A DNA stretch of 8,889 bases from Gammaproteobacteria bacterium (lineage in GTDB: Bacteria > Pseudomonadota > Gammaproteobacteria > SZUA-229). The notes under the pieces are model-generated. The model had not been told where the DNA came from. It searched no databases and worked only from the letters and a program-made list of their open reading frames with translations. The first letter of the stretch is position 1, and each line of letters starts with the position of its first letter. The stretch is from positions 1 to 8,889 of the forward strand of contig JAOUQA010000063.1 in the NCBI GenBank assembly GCA_029879605.1, in the 5' to 3' direction. Below are positions 1-4,989 of this stretch, piece after piece. The translations under genes were made by a program, and so were the position numbers.

Positions 1-1
1 G

Positions 2-64
2 AACAATGAAGAGGCAAAATTCATGGGGTTACTAATAGCTGCTGTCAATAGTGGAAAACTATAA
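2..64 (+). CDS. 3' end of an unidentified ORF (partial)
   Basis: The first 20 codons of the window are open in one plus-strand frame and end in a tandem stop, TAA then TGA, at 62-67. The visible residues end in AAVNSGKL, after an acidic stretch (NNEEAK) and a short hydrophobic run (FMGLLIAA). This could be the C-terminus of a gene starting left of the window, on the same strand as the four accessory genes that follow. Too little remains to assign a family. A chance open stretch of this length is possible, so confidence is low; the tandem stop is only mild support. Confidence 0.35.
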   Translation, partial: NNEEAKFMGLLIAAVNSGKL

Positions 65-76
65 TGACTAAAAAGG

Positions 77-137
77 TACCGAAGGGATTAAATCACAATC
101 AATAATAGCGATTGGTTAAAGATTAATCCCACCGGTA
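77..137. repeat. Long interrupted inverted repeat upstream of the lipoprotein gene
   Basis: The outer arms TACCG (77-81) and CGGTA (133-137) are followed inward by GGGATTAAATC (84-94) and GATTAATCCC (121-130), which pair with one bulged A. Further in, CAATC (96-100) pairs with GATTG (110-114) around a 9-nt loop. No T-tract follows either side, so it is not a standard intrinsic terminator. It sits between the partial ORF and the lipoprotein gene and ends 5 nt before a TATAAT hexamer. It could be an operator, an RNA hairpin or a remnant of a mobile repeat. The symmetry is directly visible; the role is unknown. Confidence 0.6.
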
Positions 138-141
138 TCAT

Positions 142-147
142 TATAAT
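142..147 (+). promoter_or_regulatory. Possible -10 element for the lipoprotein gene
   Basis: A perfect TATAAT lies 62 nt before the ATG at 210. No convincing -35 box is found 16-18 nt upstream; that space falls in the right arm of the 77-137 inverted repeat. In DNA this AT-rich the hexamer may be chance. If real, a protein bound to the inverted repeat would cover the -35 region, so the promoter could be activator-dependent or repressed there. Confidence 0.3.
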
Positions 148-209
148 AAACTTAAAGCGACGACAACCCGGCCTTATAGTTTCGTTGTGTAACCGTAAGA
201 AAATAAAAT

Positions 210-935
210 ATGTCAGTACCACTATATAAAATATCCATGCAGCTATTTACTAAATACATTATTCTTGTTTTATCCTGCCTATCTATATCATGCACAAGCA
301 CAAACTTCTCCAACAATAGCAAAAGCATATATCAATACGATAAAAACAGTAAAAACAGCCTCATCATAGGATCAATTACAACAACAATTAATGGCGAACA
401 CCCTGCTACAAACATGACGGGACATCCAGAATTTTATGTTGTATCTGATTTATATTCAGAAAACGAAACAAATCGAAAAAAAATAGACACCATATCTAGT
501 GCAAGGCCTGTTAATATCCCCGCCACCCTAATAGCAACAACTATTGCGTTAATTAACCTCAATGTCGCCGTAATACATTATAAAAGTCAATTCAGTGACC
601 AGCACGGCCAGATTTTTGTCTTAGAATTATTACCTGACGCATATGCATTTAAAAACTGGGAATTAAAATCCAGGTCTCCTAACCATGAAGTTATAATGGA
701 CAAAGACAATATTAAATTAACATCATTAAGATTTGACTCAAGATCAGGAGAAATTACCTATATAGGCAATATCAACTTAAATATAAAAAAATGGAACAAA
801 GATAAAAACAATAATTACACTGTATATGATGCCGATATTAGCCAGAATGATAAAAGCGATCGTGATATTCCACTATTTTTAAATAACTTCAAAAATATAA
901 ATATTTCAGATATAAAGAAAAGAACAAATAGATAA
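210..935 (+). CDS. Predicted lipoprotein of unknown function
   Basis: This is a 241-residue protein with an N-terminal hydrophobic segment (about residues 16-27) ending in LSISC, with Cys28 followed by TSTNFSNN. This fits a lipoprotein signal peptide with Cys28 as the lipidated residue; Cys23 is a less typical alternative. Met10 (ATG at 237) would give a more compact 18-residue signal peptide. The start at 210 was kept because a weak purine stretch (TAAGA, 196-200) precedes it. The mature part is Asn/Lys/Ile rich. It has a pattern seen in several small lipoprotein families: LLPDAYAFKNW (140-150), then a GEITYIGNINL strand (180-190) and an Asp-rich tail. That resemblance is from memory and assigns no function. 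A hydrophobic stretch at 103-121 may be core strand or a membrane segment. Codon use is strongly AT-biased, unlike the core genes to the right. It probably sits in the inner or outer membrane facing the periplasm. Confidence 0.75.
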   Translation: MSVPLYKISMQLFTKYIILVLSCLSISCTSTNFSNNSKSIYQYDKNSKNSLIIGSITTTINGEHPATNMTGHPEFYVVSDLYSENETNRKKIDTISSARPVNIPATLIATTIALINLNVAVIHYKSQFSDQHGQIFVLELLPDAYAFKNWELKSRSPNHEVIMDKDNIKLTSLRFDSRSGEITYIGNINLNIKKWNKDKNNNYTVYDADISQNDKSDRDIPLFLNNFKNINISDIKKRTNR

Positions 936-1029
936 TTACAGGTAATGACAAAAAGGCGCTGTTATTTAAATCATCCATTTTATTGTAGTAGCCTCAGAGA
1001 TATTTAGAACTCACAGATCAACAGGATAG

Positions 1030-1092
1030 GACTCAATCGAAACTCAGAATAAATACTTGTTGTTAGAACTTTCAATCAACTCCAACCCTTTT
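1030..1092 (+). repeat. Dispersed intergenic repeat, copy 1 (R1)
   Basis: This 63-nt sequence aligns without gaps to 1967-2029 (offset 937): 52 of 63 bases match, and 42 of 47 match over 1046-1092. The best conserved end is CAACTTTCAATC-like, followed by ACTCCAACCCTTTT. The ends form an imperfect dyad: 1030-1042 against 1070-1082 match at 9 of 13 positions. Three of the four mismatches become G-T pairs if the minus strand is folded. It lies 95 nt after the lipoprotein gene stop and 188 nt before the barrel gene. No coding potential is evident. It may be a recombination-site-like element, a miniature mobile repeat or a regulatory element; no canonical attC core boxes were found. Confidence 0.75.
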
Positions 1093-1106
1093 TACCCAGG
1101 TAAGTC

Positions 1107-1126
1107 AAATTATTTAAAGATAATTT
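1107..1126. other. Short AT-rich hairpin after R1
   Basis: AAATTAT (1107-1113) and ATAATTT (1120-1126) are perfect inverted arms around a 6-nt loop. The stem is all A/T and so weak. It may be incidental in AT-rich DNA. A comparable AT-only hairpin (ATTTAAT/ATTAAAT, about 1922-1940) lies just before the second repeat copy. Confidence 0.3.
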
Positions 1127-1156
1127 CTCCGGCACCCTTGCTCTTTCATCAGCAGG

Positions 1157-1175
1157 TTATGTGCACATAATCACA
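1157..1175. promoter_or_regulatory. CRP-like regulator binding site
   Basis: TGTGC (1160-1164), six bases, then TCACA (1171-1175) matches the CRP-family consensus TGTGA-N6-TCACA at 9 of 10 positions. It overlaps a perfect 14-bp palindrome at 1157-1170 centred on GTGCAC. It lies about 105 nt upstream of the barrel gene ATG, in the range expected of a class I activator site if transcription starts near 1230-1240. CRP and Vfr proteins recognise this consensus in gammaproteobacteria; use of this site is inferred. The 14-bp palindrome alone could equally serve another dimeric regulator. Confidence 0.5.
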
Positions 1176-1201
1176 GTATTCGGGATATAATTCTTGAGTT
1201 T

Positions 1202-1233
1202 TTGACCGTATTATCTGATATTACATGTATTAT
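1202..1233 (+). promoter_or_regulatory. Candidate promoter region of the barrel gene
   Basis: TTGACC (1202-1207) is a good -35 hexamer. TATTAT (1228-1233) is a fair -10, but the spacing is 20 nt rather than the usual 17. Other weak -10 options (ATGTAT at 1225, TATCAT at 1231) exist. A start near 1240 would place the CRP-like site centre about 72 nt upstream. The area is AT-rich, so the exact hexamers are uncertain. Confidence 0.3.
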
Positions 1234-1265
1234 CATATTATAAGAATTCAACTATCTTAAAGCCC

Positions 1266-1272
1266 AAGAAGG
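1266..1272 (+). promoter_or_regulatory. Strong ribosome binding site of the barrel gene
   Basis: AAGAAGG ends 7 nt before the ATG at 1280. It is the clearest Shine-Dalgarno sequence in the accessory half and fixes the start of the following gene. Confidence 0.7.
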
Positions 1273-1279
1273 CCTGGTT

Positions 1280-1852
1280 ATGCACAGACATCAAATTATC
1301 ATATTCTCACTATTTTTTTTCTATTTCAACATAGCATATGGACAAGAAAATACGTTTAGTAAAAACCATATCCAGCTTGAAGCAGCAGATATAGATGTGG
1401 ATATCAATGGAAGTGGCGCGATACTTGAGGGTGAAGGCTTTCACTTGAAAGCAGGTATAGAGCTAAGCCCTGAATTTTATTTATTAATAAAACATCTGGA
1501 TGGCGAATTAGAGGACAGTATTGATTTTACTCATACAGAAGCCGGACTGGGTTATATCATCCAGAAAAATGATGACAAAAGCATATTTGTCGAATTCTAT
1601 GTTGGCTCAATAGATATGGCAGGAACAATTGATCTTGATACGTATTCCATAAAATTCATAGACCAGGAAAAACTAAACAAATACTTCCATGTAGAAGGTT
1701 ATATTAGTTTTACTGATTACGAGAAAAAGTCTGATTTTCATATTGGTGGCACAGCCAGGTATATGATCACTAAAAATGCCAATATCTTTCTAAACGCAGA
1801 CTTTGGTGATATCGTTGAAGTTCTTTCGGTAGGCACTAAAATCAATTTCTAA
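1280..1852 (+). CDS. Small secreted outer-membrane beta-barrel-like protein
   Basis: This 190-residue protein starts with a clear signal peptide: a basic/polar start (MHRHQ), a hydrophobic core of about residues 6-19, and a likely cleavage after Ala-Tyr-Gly (G21, before QEN). The mature protein alternates hydrophobic and polar residues in short strands separated by Asp/Gly/Asn/Lys turns, for example HTEAGLGYII (85-94), SIFVEFYVGS (101-110), FHVEGYISF (136-144) and HIGGTARYMI (154-163). It ends in Phe (TKINF), the usual C-terminal signature recognised by the Bam machinery. About 168 mature residues would suit an 8-stranded barrel of the OmpA/Opa size class. I do not recognise a specific family and assign no substrate. 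The gene is preceded by a good ribosome binding site and a CRP-like site, and is bracketed by the two copies of the 63-nt repeat, which suggests it may have arrived or moved as a unit. Base composition is AT-rich like its left neighbour. Confidence 0.7.
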   Translation: MHRHQIIIFSLFFFYFNIAYGQENTFSKNHIQLEAADIDVDINGSGAILEGEGFHLKAGIELSPEFYLLIKHLDGELEDSIDFTHTEAGLGYIIQKNDDKSIFVEFYVGSIDMAGTIDLDTYSIKFIDQEKLNKYFHVEGYISFTDYEKKSDFHIGGTARYMITKNANIFLNADFGDIVEVLSVGTKINF

Positions 1853-1903
1853 ATACAACACTTTATAACTGCTTCGTTCTACAAAGAACCATCGAGTATA
1901 AAA

Positions 1904-1919
1904 GATACCGGTAGGATTA
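1904..1919 (-). repeat. Inverted partial copy of the 77-137 element arm
   Basis: The sequence at 1904-1919 (GATACCGGTAGGATTA) matches the reverse complement of the right arm of the upstream inverted repeat (about 124-139) at 15 of 16 positions. No partner arm lies nearby, so it cannot form the same structure. It is followed by AT-rich DNA with a TATAAT (1918-1923). A chance match of this quality within AT-rich DNA is not negligible. Confidence 0.35.
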
Positions 1920-1966
1920 TAATTTAATCAACTAATTAAATGCTTAAAAGAAGAACCAATGGGACA

Positions 1967-2029
1967 GACTCGATTGAGAACTAGAATAAATTTCTGTTGT
2001 TACAACTTTCAATCGACTCCAACCCTTTT
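1967..2029 (+). repeat. Dispersed intergenic repeat, copy 2 (R2)
   Basis: This is the second copy of the 63-nt repeat, in the same orientation as copy 1. Its dyad is better: 1967-1979 against 2007-2019 match at 11 of 13 positions, with one further G-T pair on the plus strand. Inside lie two smaller dyads, AGAA/TTCT (about 1983-1995) and GTTGT-T-ACAAC (1996-2006), so a branched fold is possible. The central C-C mismatch at the third stem position is shared with copy 1. It lies 114 nt after the barrel gene stop and ends 43 nt before the next ATG, so it would be in the leader of the ABM gene if transcription starts upstream. Confidence 0.75.
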
Positions 2030-2072
2030 GACTTGCACTAAACGATATATGTAAAATAGGATCATCATAAAT

Positions 2073-2363
2073 ATGTATGCGGTAATATTCAAGGCTGAAA
2101 CAAATACATTAGATAATGCCTACTTCGAAACAGCCAAACAAATGAGAGAACTCGCCCTATCCAGGTATAACTGTATGGAATTCATATCTACATCCGAAGA
2201 CAATAACGAGATTTCTATTTCTTACTGGAAAGACAAAGAAGACATAAAAGCATGGAAAAATGACAAAGAGCATAAAAAGGCACAAGCCCTAGGAAAAAGC
2301 TTATGGTATAAAAACTACAGTGTGCAAATCGTTGAAATATTACATGAATATAAAAACACATAA
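2073..2363 (+). CDS. ABM-fold (antibiotic biosynthesis monooxygenase family) small protein
   Basis: This 96-residue protein matches the whole layout of the ABM superfamily, a dimeric ferredoxin-like alpha-beta barrel. It starts with a YAVIFKAE strand (2-9), then a helix containing AKQMRELA (21-28), a MEFISTSEDNNEISISYWKD strand pair (35-54), a helix beginning EDIKAWKNDKEHKKAQ (56-71) and a final YSVQIVEIL strand (82-90). Trp52, Trp61 and His67 are at positions commonly conserved in the family. Members include cofactor-free oxygenases, haem-degrading enzymes and many uncharacterised proteins, so the actual reaction cannot be given. No signal peptide is present, so it should be cytoplasmic. A TAGGA sequence (2057-2061) lies 11 nt upstream of the ATG. 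Single-gene ABM proteins are frequent among mobile gene cassettes, which fits this AT-rich accessory setting, but no integrase or attC site is seen. Confidence 0.8.
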   Translation: MYAVIFKAETNTLDNAYFETAKQMRELALSRYNCMEFISTSEDNNEISISYWKDKEDIKAWKNDKEHKKAQALGKSLWYKNYSVQIVEILHEYKNT

Positions 2364-2457
2364 CAATTTAATTAATATCGATAGACCAGACATTCAGCCT
2401 GTAAGCCAGATCGCCAGCAAAACTGCCTGTTAATTATAATATTAGATATATAAAGAA

Positions 2458-2745
2458 ATGCACAACCAGGAAATTAATCACCTGATCACTGAAGTAAGAA
2501 ACAAATATGGTGATATTAAATATTACGGATCTTCTACCGATGAAGAGAATGGCGTCTGCTTTAAGTTAAATGGAATAACAGCAACATTTTCCGTTCATAC
2601 ACAGAACGGCACCCTGAAGCAACTATATGATATTCAGATTGAAGGCATCCCTCCCGGTGAATACATATATACTGACATTGTATCGTTAACTGAATTTATG
2701 GCCTTAATACATCGCTATCAAGGTGATGAAGAGACCTGGCCATAA
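2458..2745 (+). CDS. Hypothetical 95-residue protein
   Basis: This is a small soluble, acidic protein that I do not recognise. It has no signal peptide or membrane segment. An amphipathic N-terminal helix (EINHLITEVRNKYG, 5-18) is followed by alternating beta-like segments (VCFKLNGITATFSV, 33-46; LYDIQIEGI, 56-64), a PPGEYIYTD turn/strand (65-73) and a C-terminal helix (LTEFMALIHRYQ, 77-88). The compact alpha-beta layout is typical of small cassette or immunity-type proteins, but nothing specific supports a function. It lies 94 nt downstream of the ABM gene on the same strand. Only a weak AAAGAA precedes the ATG, and a TATAAT at 2435-2440 sits too close for a normal leader. Translation from this start is plausible but not certain. 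It is the last gene of the AT-rich block and converges on hemF. Confidence 0.55.
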   Translation: MHNQEINHLITEVRNKYGDIKYYGSSTDEENGVCFKLNGITATFSVHTQNGTLKQLYDIQIEGIPPGEYIYTDIVSLTEFMALIHRYQGDEETWP

Positions 2746-2756
2746 CCCGCCTGTTT

Positions 2757-2776
2757 AGCGTTAGCAAAAGAACGCT
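2757..2776. terminator. Hairpin between convergent genes, possible weak terminator
   Basis: AGCGTT (2757-2762) and AACGCT (2771-2776) form a perfect 6-bp stem with an 8-nt loop. It lies between the stop of the 95-residue gene (2745) and the stop of hemF (2832), so it could end transcripts from both sides. Neither side has a proper T-run (plus strand continues TTGTTG), so intrinsic termination would be weak. Confidence 0.35.
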
Positions 2777-2831
2777 TGTTGACCAAAATCATGTTTAACT
2801 AATTCCACGATCAAGCAATGAATGACCAGGC

Positions 2832-3746
2832 TTAGTGATTAATCCAGTCCCGAGGTTTTAGATACACCTGGTACAACTCATCTTCTGCACTACCCTGTTC
2901 CGGTTGCCAGTTATAACGCCATTTAACTAATGGTGGCATGGACATGAGTATGGATTCGGTGCGGCCACCTGACTGTAAGCCAAACAGGGTGCCGCGATCA
3001 TAGACCAGGTTGAATTCAACATAACGACCACGACGATAAAGCTGGAAGTCTCGCTCACGTTCACCGTAGTCAGTTGATTTGCGCTTTTGCACAATGGGAA
3101 GATAGGCCTTGATATAGTTATCGCCAACACTTTGCATGAAAGCGAATGATTTTTCAAAACCCCATTCATTTAAATCATCAAAAAACAGACCGCCCACACC
3201 CCTGGGTTCATTACGGTGTTTTAAATAAAAATAATCATCACACCATTGTTTATATTTTTTATAAACATCTTCACCAAAGGGATCACAGGCTGCTTTGGCT
3301 GTTTGATGCCATTGAATTACATCTTCTTCATTACCATAGTAGGGTGTTAAATCAAAACCACCACCAAACCACCAGATAGGGTCTTCACCTGCTTTTTCAG
3401 CAATAAAAAACCGCACATTAGCGTGAGATGTTGGCACATAAGGATTATTGGGATGAATCACCAGTGACACACCCATGGCCTGGAAATTTCTTCCTGCCAG
3501 TTCCGGTCGATGAGCTGTCGCAGATGCAGGCAGGCTGTCACCATAAACATGGGAAAAATTAACCCCGGCAGATTCGAATACAGCACCCTCACTCAGGACA
3601 CAACTTTTGCCACCACCGCCCTGCTCTCGTTGCCACTCATCCGCAATAAATACCTGCTCACCATCTTCCTGTTGCAGTGCGCTGGTAATATTTTTCTGTA
3701 GATCTAACAGGTAATTTTTAACGGCTTCGAGGTCGGGCTGACTCAT
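2832..3746 (-). CDS. hemF: Oxygen-dependent coproporphyrinogen III oxidase
   Basis: This cytoplasmic enzyme oxidatively decarboxylates two propionates of coproporphyrinogen III to give protoporphyrinogen IX in haem synthesis, using O2. The 304-residue protein covers the full family length (E. coli HemF is about 300). Recognisable blocks are GGGGKSCVLSEGAVFESAGVN (43-63), the VIHPNNPYVPTSHANVR region (96-112), WWFGGGFDLTPYY (125-137), LKHRNEPRGVGGLFFDDLN (175-193) and YVEFNLVYDRGTLFGLQSGGR (242-262). His98, His108, His147 and His177 correspond to the conserved histidines of the family implicated in metal and substrate binding. The start follows a 2-nt gap after the upstream gene, so the two are probably co-transcribed. 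It is the last gene of the minus-strand run. Being the O2-dependent form, it indicates an aerobic or facultative lifestyle; an anaerobic HemN could exist elsewhere. Confidence 0.97.
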   Translation of the reverse strand: MSQPDLEAVKNYLLDLQKNITSALQQEDGEQVFIADEWQREQGGGGKSCVLSEGAVFESAGVNFSHVYGDSLPASATAHRPELAGRNFQAMGVSLVIHPNNPYVPTSHANVRFFIAEKAGEDPIWWFGGGFDLTPYYGNEEDVIQWHQTAKAACDPFGEDVYKKYKQWCDDYFYLKHRNEPRGVGGLFFDDLNEWGFEKSFAFMQSVGDNYIKAYLPIVQKRKSTDYGERERDFQLYRRGRYVEFNLVYDRGTLFGLQSGGRTESILMSMPPLVKWRYNWQPEQGSAEDELYQVYLKPRDWINH

Positions 3747-3748
3747 GA

Positions 3749-4414
3749 TTATTCTGCTGTCCTGTTTTCCAGTAAGGGCTGTTTTATTTTATCGAAGTCA
3801 GCCGGTAAAACATATTGTATAACTTCTTTCTGCTCTGCATGTAATGCAATATCAACACCCGTATCAGGATATAACCAGTGCTCAGCACCACCTTCAGCAT
3901 CAATCAACTTTTCAGTCGGCTCGCCAAATCGTTTTTCAATTAACCCTGCCTGTAAATTAATTGAAGGCAAATAAGTCATGCTGTTAATAACCTGTTGTCG
4001 CATCATTGCTTCGTCATCACTGTGCAAAGTTACTTTTCGAGTACCACTGCCCAGGGTGCTGATACGAATTCCCCGTTCATACATGGCGGCTATCGCCTGC
4101 TGCTCGATGTCAAAGGTCAGTACCATTTTTGCTTTCAGGCCACCAATAAATAATTCATTGAAATAGGCTTCGACAACCGGGTCTGAACCCGGTGGTGAAA
4201 ATAAAGTCAGGGTAGCGGTATTCTGAAATAATTTTTCAGCTTCACCGAGCGTGGTATGCCCGAGTTGAATTTTAAAAATTTGCGTACTGCCATCTGGCTG
4301 TTGTTCAACTTGCCATGGAAATCCTAAGCTGGGAGCGGGTTCCATTAAAGTTGTTACCAGTACGCCCGCAATGACTGCAAGAATACTGAAGGCAAGCACT
4401 TTAAGAAACGTCAT
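3749..4414 (-). CDS. Conserved envelope-anchored protein of unknown function
   Basis: This 221-residue protein has a single N-terminal hydrophobic segment (about residues 4-24, FLKVLAFSILAVIAGVLVTT), followed by a soluble domain presumably in the periplasm. No lipobox or clear cleavage site is seen, so a signal anchor is likely. The soluble part looks well ordered: a LGHTTLGEAEKLF stretch (52-64), LFSPPG, VEAYF and GLKAKMVLTFD strands, then YERGIRISTLGSGTRKVTL (113-131), TYLPS (147-151), RFGEPTEK and HWLYPDTGVDIAL (179-191), and a KEVIQYVLP end. I believe similar uncharacterised proteins exist in other gammaproteobacteria, but I recall no function. It overlaps the upstream membrane-protein gene by 4 nt (ATGA) and sits 2 nt before hemF, so the three are likely one transcript. 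An AGAGG about 10 nt upstream may serve as ribosome binding site. A link to haem synthesis is a positional guess only. Confidence 0.8.
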   Translation of the reverse strand: MTFLKVLAFSILAVIAGVLVTTLMEPAPSLGFPWQVEQQPDGSTQIFKIQLGHTTLGEAEKLFQNTATLTLFSPPGSDPVVEAYFNELFIGGLKAKMVLTFDIEQQAIAAMYERGIRISTLGSGTRKVTLHSDDEAMMRQQVINSMTYLPSINLQAGLIEKRFGEPTEKLIDAEGGAEHWLYPDTGVDIALHAEQKEVIQYVLPADFDKIKQPLLENRTAE

Positions 4415-4932
4415 TCCTGCTGCGCCTCTTCTGGTAATGGCTCGTAGGCACCATCTGGAAATTTTTCTTTAACCCAGTCGGGCAACTTTCCAAGTTTTGC
4501 ATGATGCAATCCTTCAGATTCCATAATAATTAAGGCAAATACCGTGACCATGGCCGGAAAAAATGCAGCACCACCCAGTGCCCAGTGCTGTGGTTTTAGA
4601 TCACCACCTGAAACCAGGAACAAAATAATAAAGATAGCCGTGACGATTAAAATCATTGTTAAAAAAATTCGACTGCGCTTGGCACACAGTTGCCAGTGCC
4701 CGTTCACATACCAGCTGGCTTTTGTTTTTGCCCGGGCAGCACCGATAAATATATAAATCATACTCAACACGGAGATGATCGGCACCACTACCACGTACTT
4801 TGCCAGCGAACTGGCACTTAGTATGGCGACAAAAATAAGTATGTGATTTAAAATCAGGTTGAGTAAAAAAATATCGTGGGGATGCCGGGCTTTTTTACTG
4901 TCATCGGCAGAAATAGTGAATTGCATGGTCAT
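4411..4932 (-). CDS. Four-helix integral membrane protein of unknown function
   Basis: This 173-residue protein has four predicted transmembrane segments at about residues 21-41, 46-66, 88-108 and 117-137. The N-terminus is polar (TISADDSKKARHPHD), a basic loop lies between segments 2 and 3 (ARAKTKASWYVNGHWQLCAKRSR), and the acidic tail (PDWVKEKFPDGAYEPLPEEAQQE) is soluble. By the positive-inside rule both ends should be cytoplasmic. No catalytic motif is visible and I do not recognise the family. Two ATG codons (MTM) are possible starts (4932 and 4926); neither has a clear Shine-Dalgarno sequence. It begins 57 nt after tatD and overlaps the next gene by 4 nt, so coupled translation with that envelope protein is likely, and the two products may work together at the inner membrane. 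Confidence 0.78.
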   Translation of the reverse strand: MTMQFTISADDSKKARHPHDIFLLNLILNHILIFVAILSASSLAKYVVVVPIISVLSMIYIFIGAARAKTKASWYVNGHWQLCAKRSRIFLTMILIVTAIFIILFLVSGGDLKPQHWALGGAAFFPAMVTVFALIIMESEGLHHAKLGKLPDWVKEKFPDGAYEPLPEEAQQE

Positions 4933-4989
4933 GGAAATATCGTTCGCTCGGCAAAATTGACGGCGAATAATAGCATTTCTGGCGTGTAA

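Noticed and set aside
1876..1889. Hairpin GTTCT/AGAAC after the barrel gene as a terminator
   Set aside because: The stem has only 5 bp and is not followed by a T-run, so it is too weak to call.
1030..2029. The two 63-nt repeats as classical integron attC sites
   Set aside because: The outer RYYYAAC and GTTRRRY boxes are missing at the expected ends, only near-matches (GTTAGAA, CTCCAAC) occur, and no integron integrase is in the window. Kept only as an open possibility for an unusual element.
1030..2029. A CRISPR array
   Set aside because: There are only two diverged copies 937 nt apart with a gene between them, with no regular spacers.
1967..2029. Branched fold of the second repeat as a tRNA-like gene
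   Set aside because: There is no T-loop GTTCRANNC, no acceptor stem and no CCA end. The small inner stems are not kept in the first copy.
2435..2440. TATAAT as a promoter for the 95-residue gene
   Set aside because: It is only 17 nt from the ATG, has no -35 partner, and such hexamers are frequent in this AT-rich DNA.
2927..3701. Short open frames overlapping hemF on both strands
   Set aside because: They fall within hemF, whose frame is conserved end to end; no independent support was seen.
3749..4932. The unnamed pair as a toxin-antitoxin or phage-defence module
   Set aside because: Sizes, membrane topology and the core-operon setting do not fit; base composition matches the housekeeping neighbours and no effector motif is visible.
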